Of a stretch of DNA of 55,337 nt, positions 55,051-55,337 are shown one piece after another. The position numbers and the translations under genes were made by a program. Source of the DNA: JACDAN01 sp035707105 (lineage in GTDB: Bacteria > Actinomycetota > Thermoleophilia > Gaiellales > Gaiellaceae); NCBI GenBank assembly GCA_035707105.1, contig DASSUI010000093.1, forward strand, positions 1 through 55,337, in the 5' to 3' direction. Below the pieces are notes generated by a model. That model ran no database searches and was not told where the DNA came from. It saw nothing but the letters and a program-made list of their open reading frames with translations. Numbering within the stretch: the first letter of the stretch is position 1; every line of letters starts with the position of its first letter.

Positions 55051-55337
55051 CCGTCGACCAGCGAGTAGCCGACCCCCCAGACGTTTCGCACGAAGTCCCC
55101 GCCTGCAGCCGAGAGCTTCCGCCGCAGGCGGGACGCGTGCGAATCGAGGGTCCTCGTCCGTCCGAGCGACCGGAATCCCCAGACCTCGCGCAACAGCTCC
55201 TCTTTCGTGAACACGCGCGTCGGGTCGCCGGCGAGCTTCACGAGCAGGTCGTACTCCTTGGCTGCGAGCACGACAGGCACGCCGGAGACGAGCACGCGTC
55301 GAGCCGCCCGGTCGATCGCCAGGTCGGCGACCGTGAT
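55047..55337 (-). CDS. OmpR/PhoB-family response regulator, C-terminal DNA-binding part (5' end outside window)
   Basis: The frame is open from the right edge to TAG at 55047-55049, 96 codons. It is the winged-helix output domain: ITVADLAIDRAARRVLVSG, KEYDLLVKLAGDPTRVFTKEELLREVWG, then RTLDSHASRLRRKLSAAGGDFVRNVWGVGY. The receiver domain and probably a histidine kinase gene lie beyond the window. It converges with the membrane SARP, sharing a CTAG. Confidence 0.88.
   Translation of the reverse strand: MTVADLAIDRAARRVLVSGVPVVLAAKEYDLLVKLAGDPTRVFTKEELLREVWGFRSLGRTRTLDSHASRLRRKLSAAGGDFVRNVWGVGYSLVDG

Noticed and set aside
1..55337. CRISPR array, insertion sequence, prophage or attachment site
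   Set aside because: No regularly spaced repeats, transposase, integrase or tRNA-flanking direct repeats were seen.

Overview
The window is a gene-dense, high-GC (about 70% by eye, not computed) bacterial chromosome segment. An actinobacterial origin is likely, probably class Thermoleophilia (Gaiellales/Solirubrobacterales-like). This rests on the GC content, a full dcw cluster without ftsA, SARP/BTAD regulators, collagen-like and 'SPDDR'-repeat exported proteins, glycine decarboxylase split into two subunits, and a MurE with the DNPR signature of the meso-diaminopimelate type. The assignment is inference. No phage, insertion sequence, CRISPR array or rRNA gene was seen.

Left part (1-20.6 kb). 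The 3' end of a LysR regulator faces a deletion remnant of an alpha/beta-hydrolase/nucleotide-cyclase gene. Then come a heterodimeric ABC exporter with one degenerate ATP site, tRNA-Gln, an aquaporin convergent with a FadR-like TetR regulator, a structured intergenic block with TetR-type operators, a small ORF and tRNA-Glu. A giant SARP/BTAD-ATPase regulator (1185 aa) diverges from a small exported repeat protein. A 750-base stretch without a convincing gene follows, then an APH-family kinase and an acetamidase/formamidase. Next is a run of exported proteins (cupredoxin, collagen-like, InlB-like/PASTA), a membrane-anchored REC/HD-GYP protein and two overlapping metallopeptidases.

Middle (20.6-35 kb). 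A single-domain response regulator is followed by gltX divergent from endonuclease IV, a cysteine-rich protein, a HAD hydrolase divergent from a cation/proton antiporter, a broken beta-lactamase-family gene, threonine aldolase overlapping an MFS transporter, a LysR regulator, an ankyrin protein and a small membrane protein. The glycine cleavage operon gcvT-gcvH-gcvPA-gcvPB is tightly overlapped.

Right part (35-55 kb). The complete division/cell-wall cluster reads, in transcription order, mraZ-rsmH-ftsL-ftsI-murE-murF-mraY-murD-ftsW-murG-murC-murB-ftsQ-ftsZ on the minus strand. Most junctions overlap, and a consensus-like promoter overlaid with four 10-bp MraZ boxes precedes mraZ. Beyond it lie a YjbR-like protein, a PfkB kinase, an ECF sigma factor translationally coupled to an O6-alkylguanine methyltransferase, an ArsR/SRPBCC operon with tandem operators on its promoter, a small exported protein divergent from a membrane-tethered SARP with an extracytoplasmic beta-propeller, and the C-terminal end of an OmpR-type response regulator.

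Two themes stand out. First, many operon-leading genes have a TANNNT -10 element only 6-10 bases before the start codon, so most first genes appear leaderless, while internal genes use Shine-Dalgarno sequences or stop/start overlaps. At two divergent loci a single symmetric TANNNTA heptamer seems to serve both directions. Second, each of the two SARP-type regulators is divergent from a small exported protein, with a repeat-type operator candidate in between. This is a possible recurrent regulator/exported-protein module. The ECF sigma/alkyltransferase pair, with no anti-sigma gene, is another candidate for an undescribed regulatory circuit.
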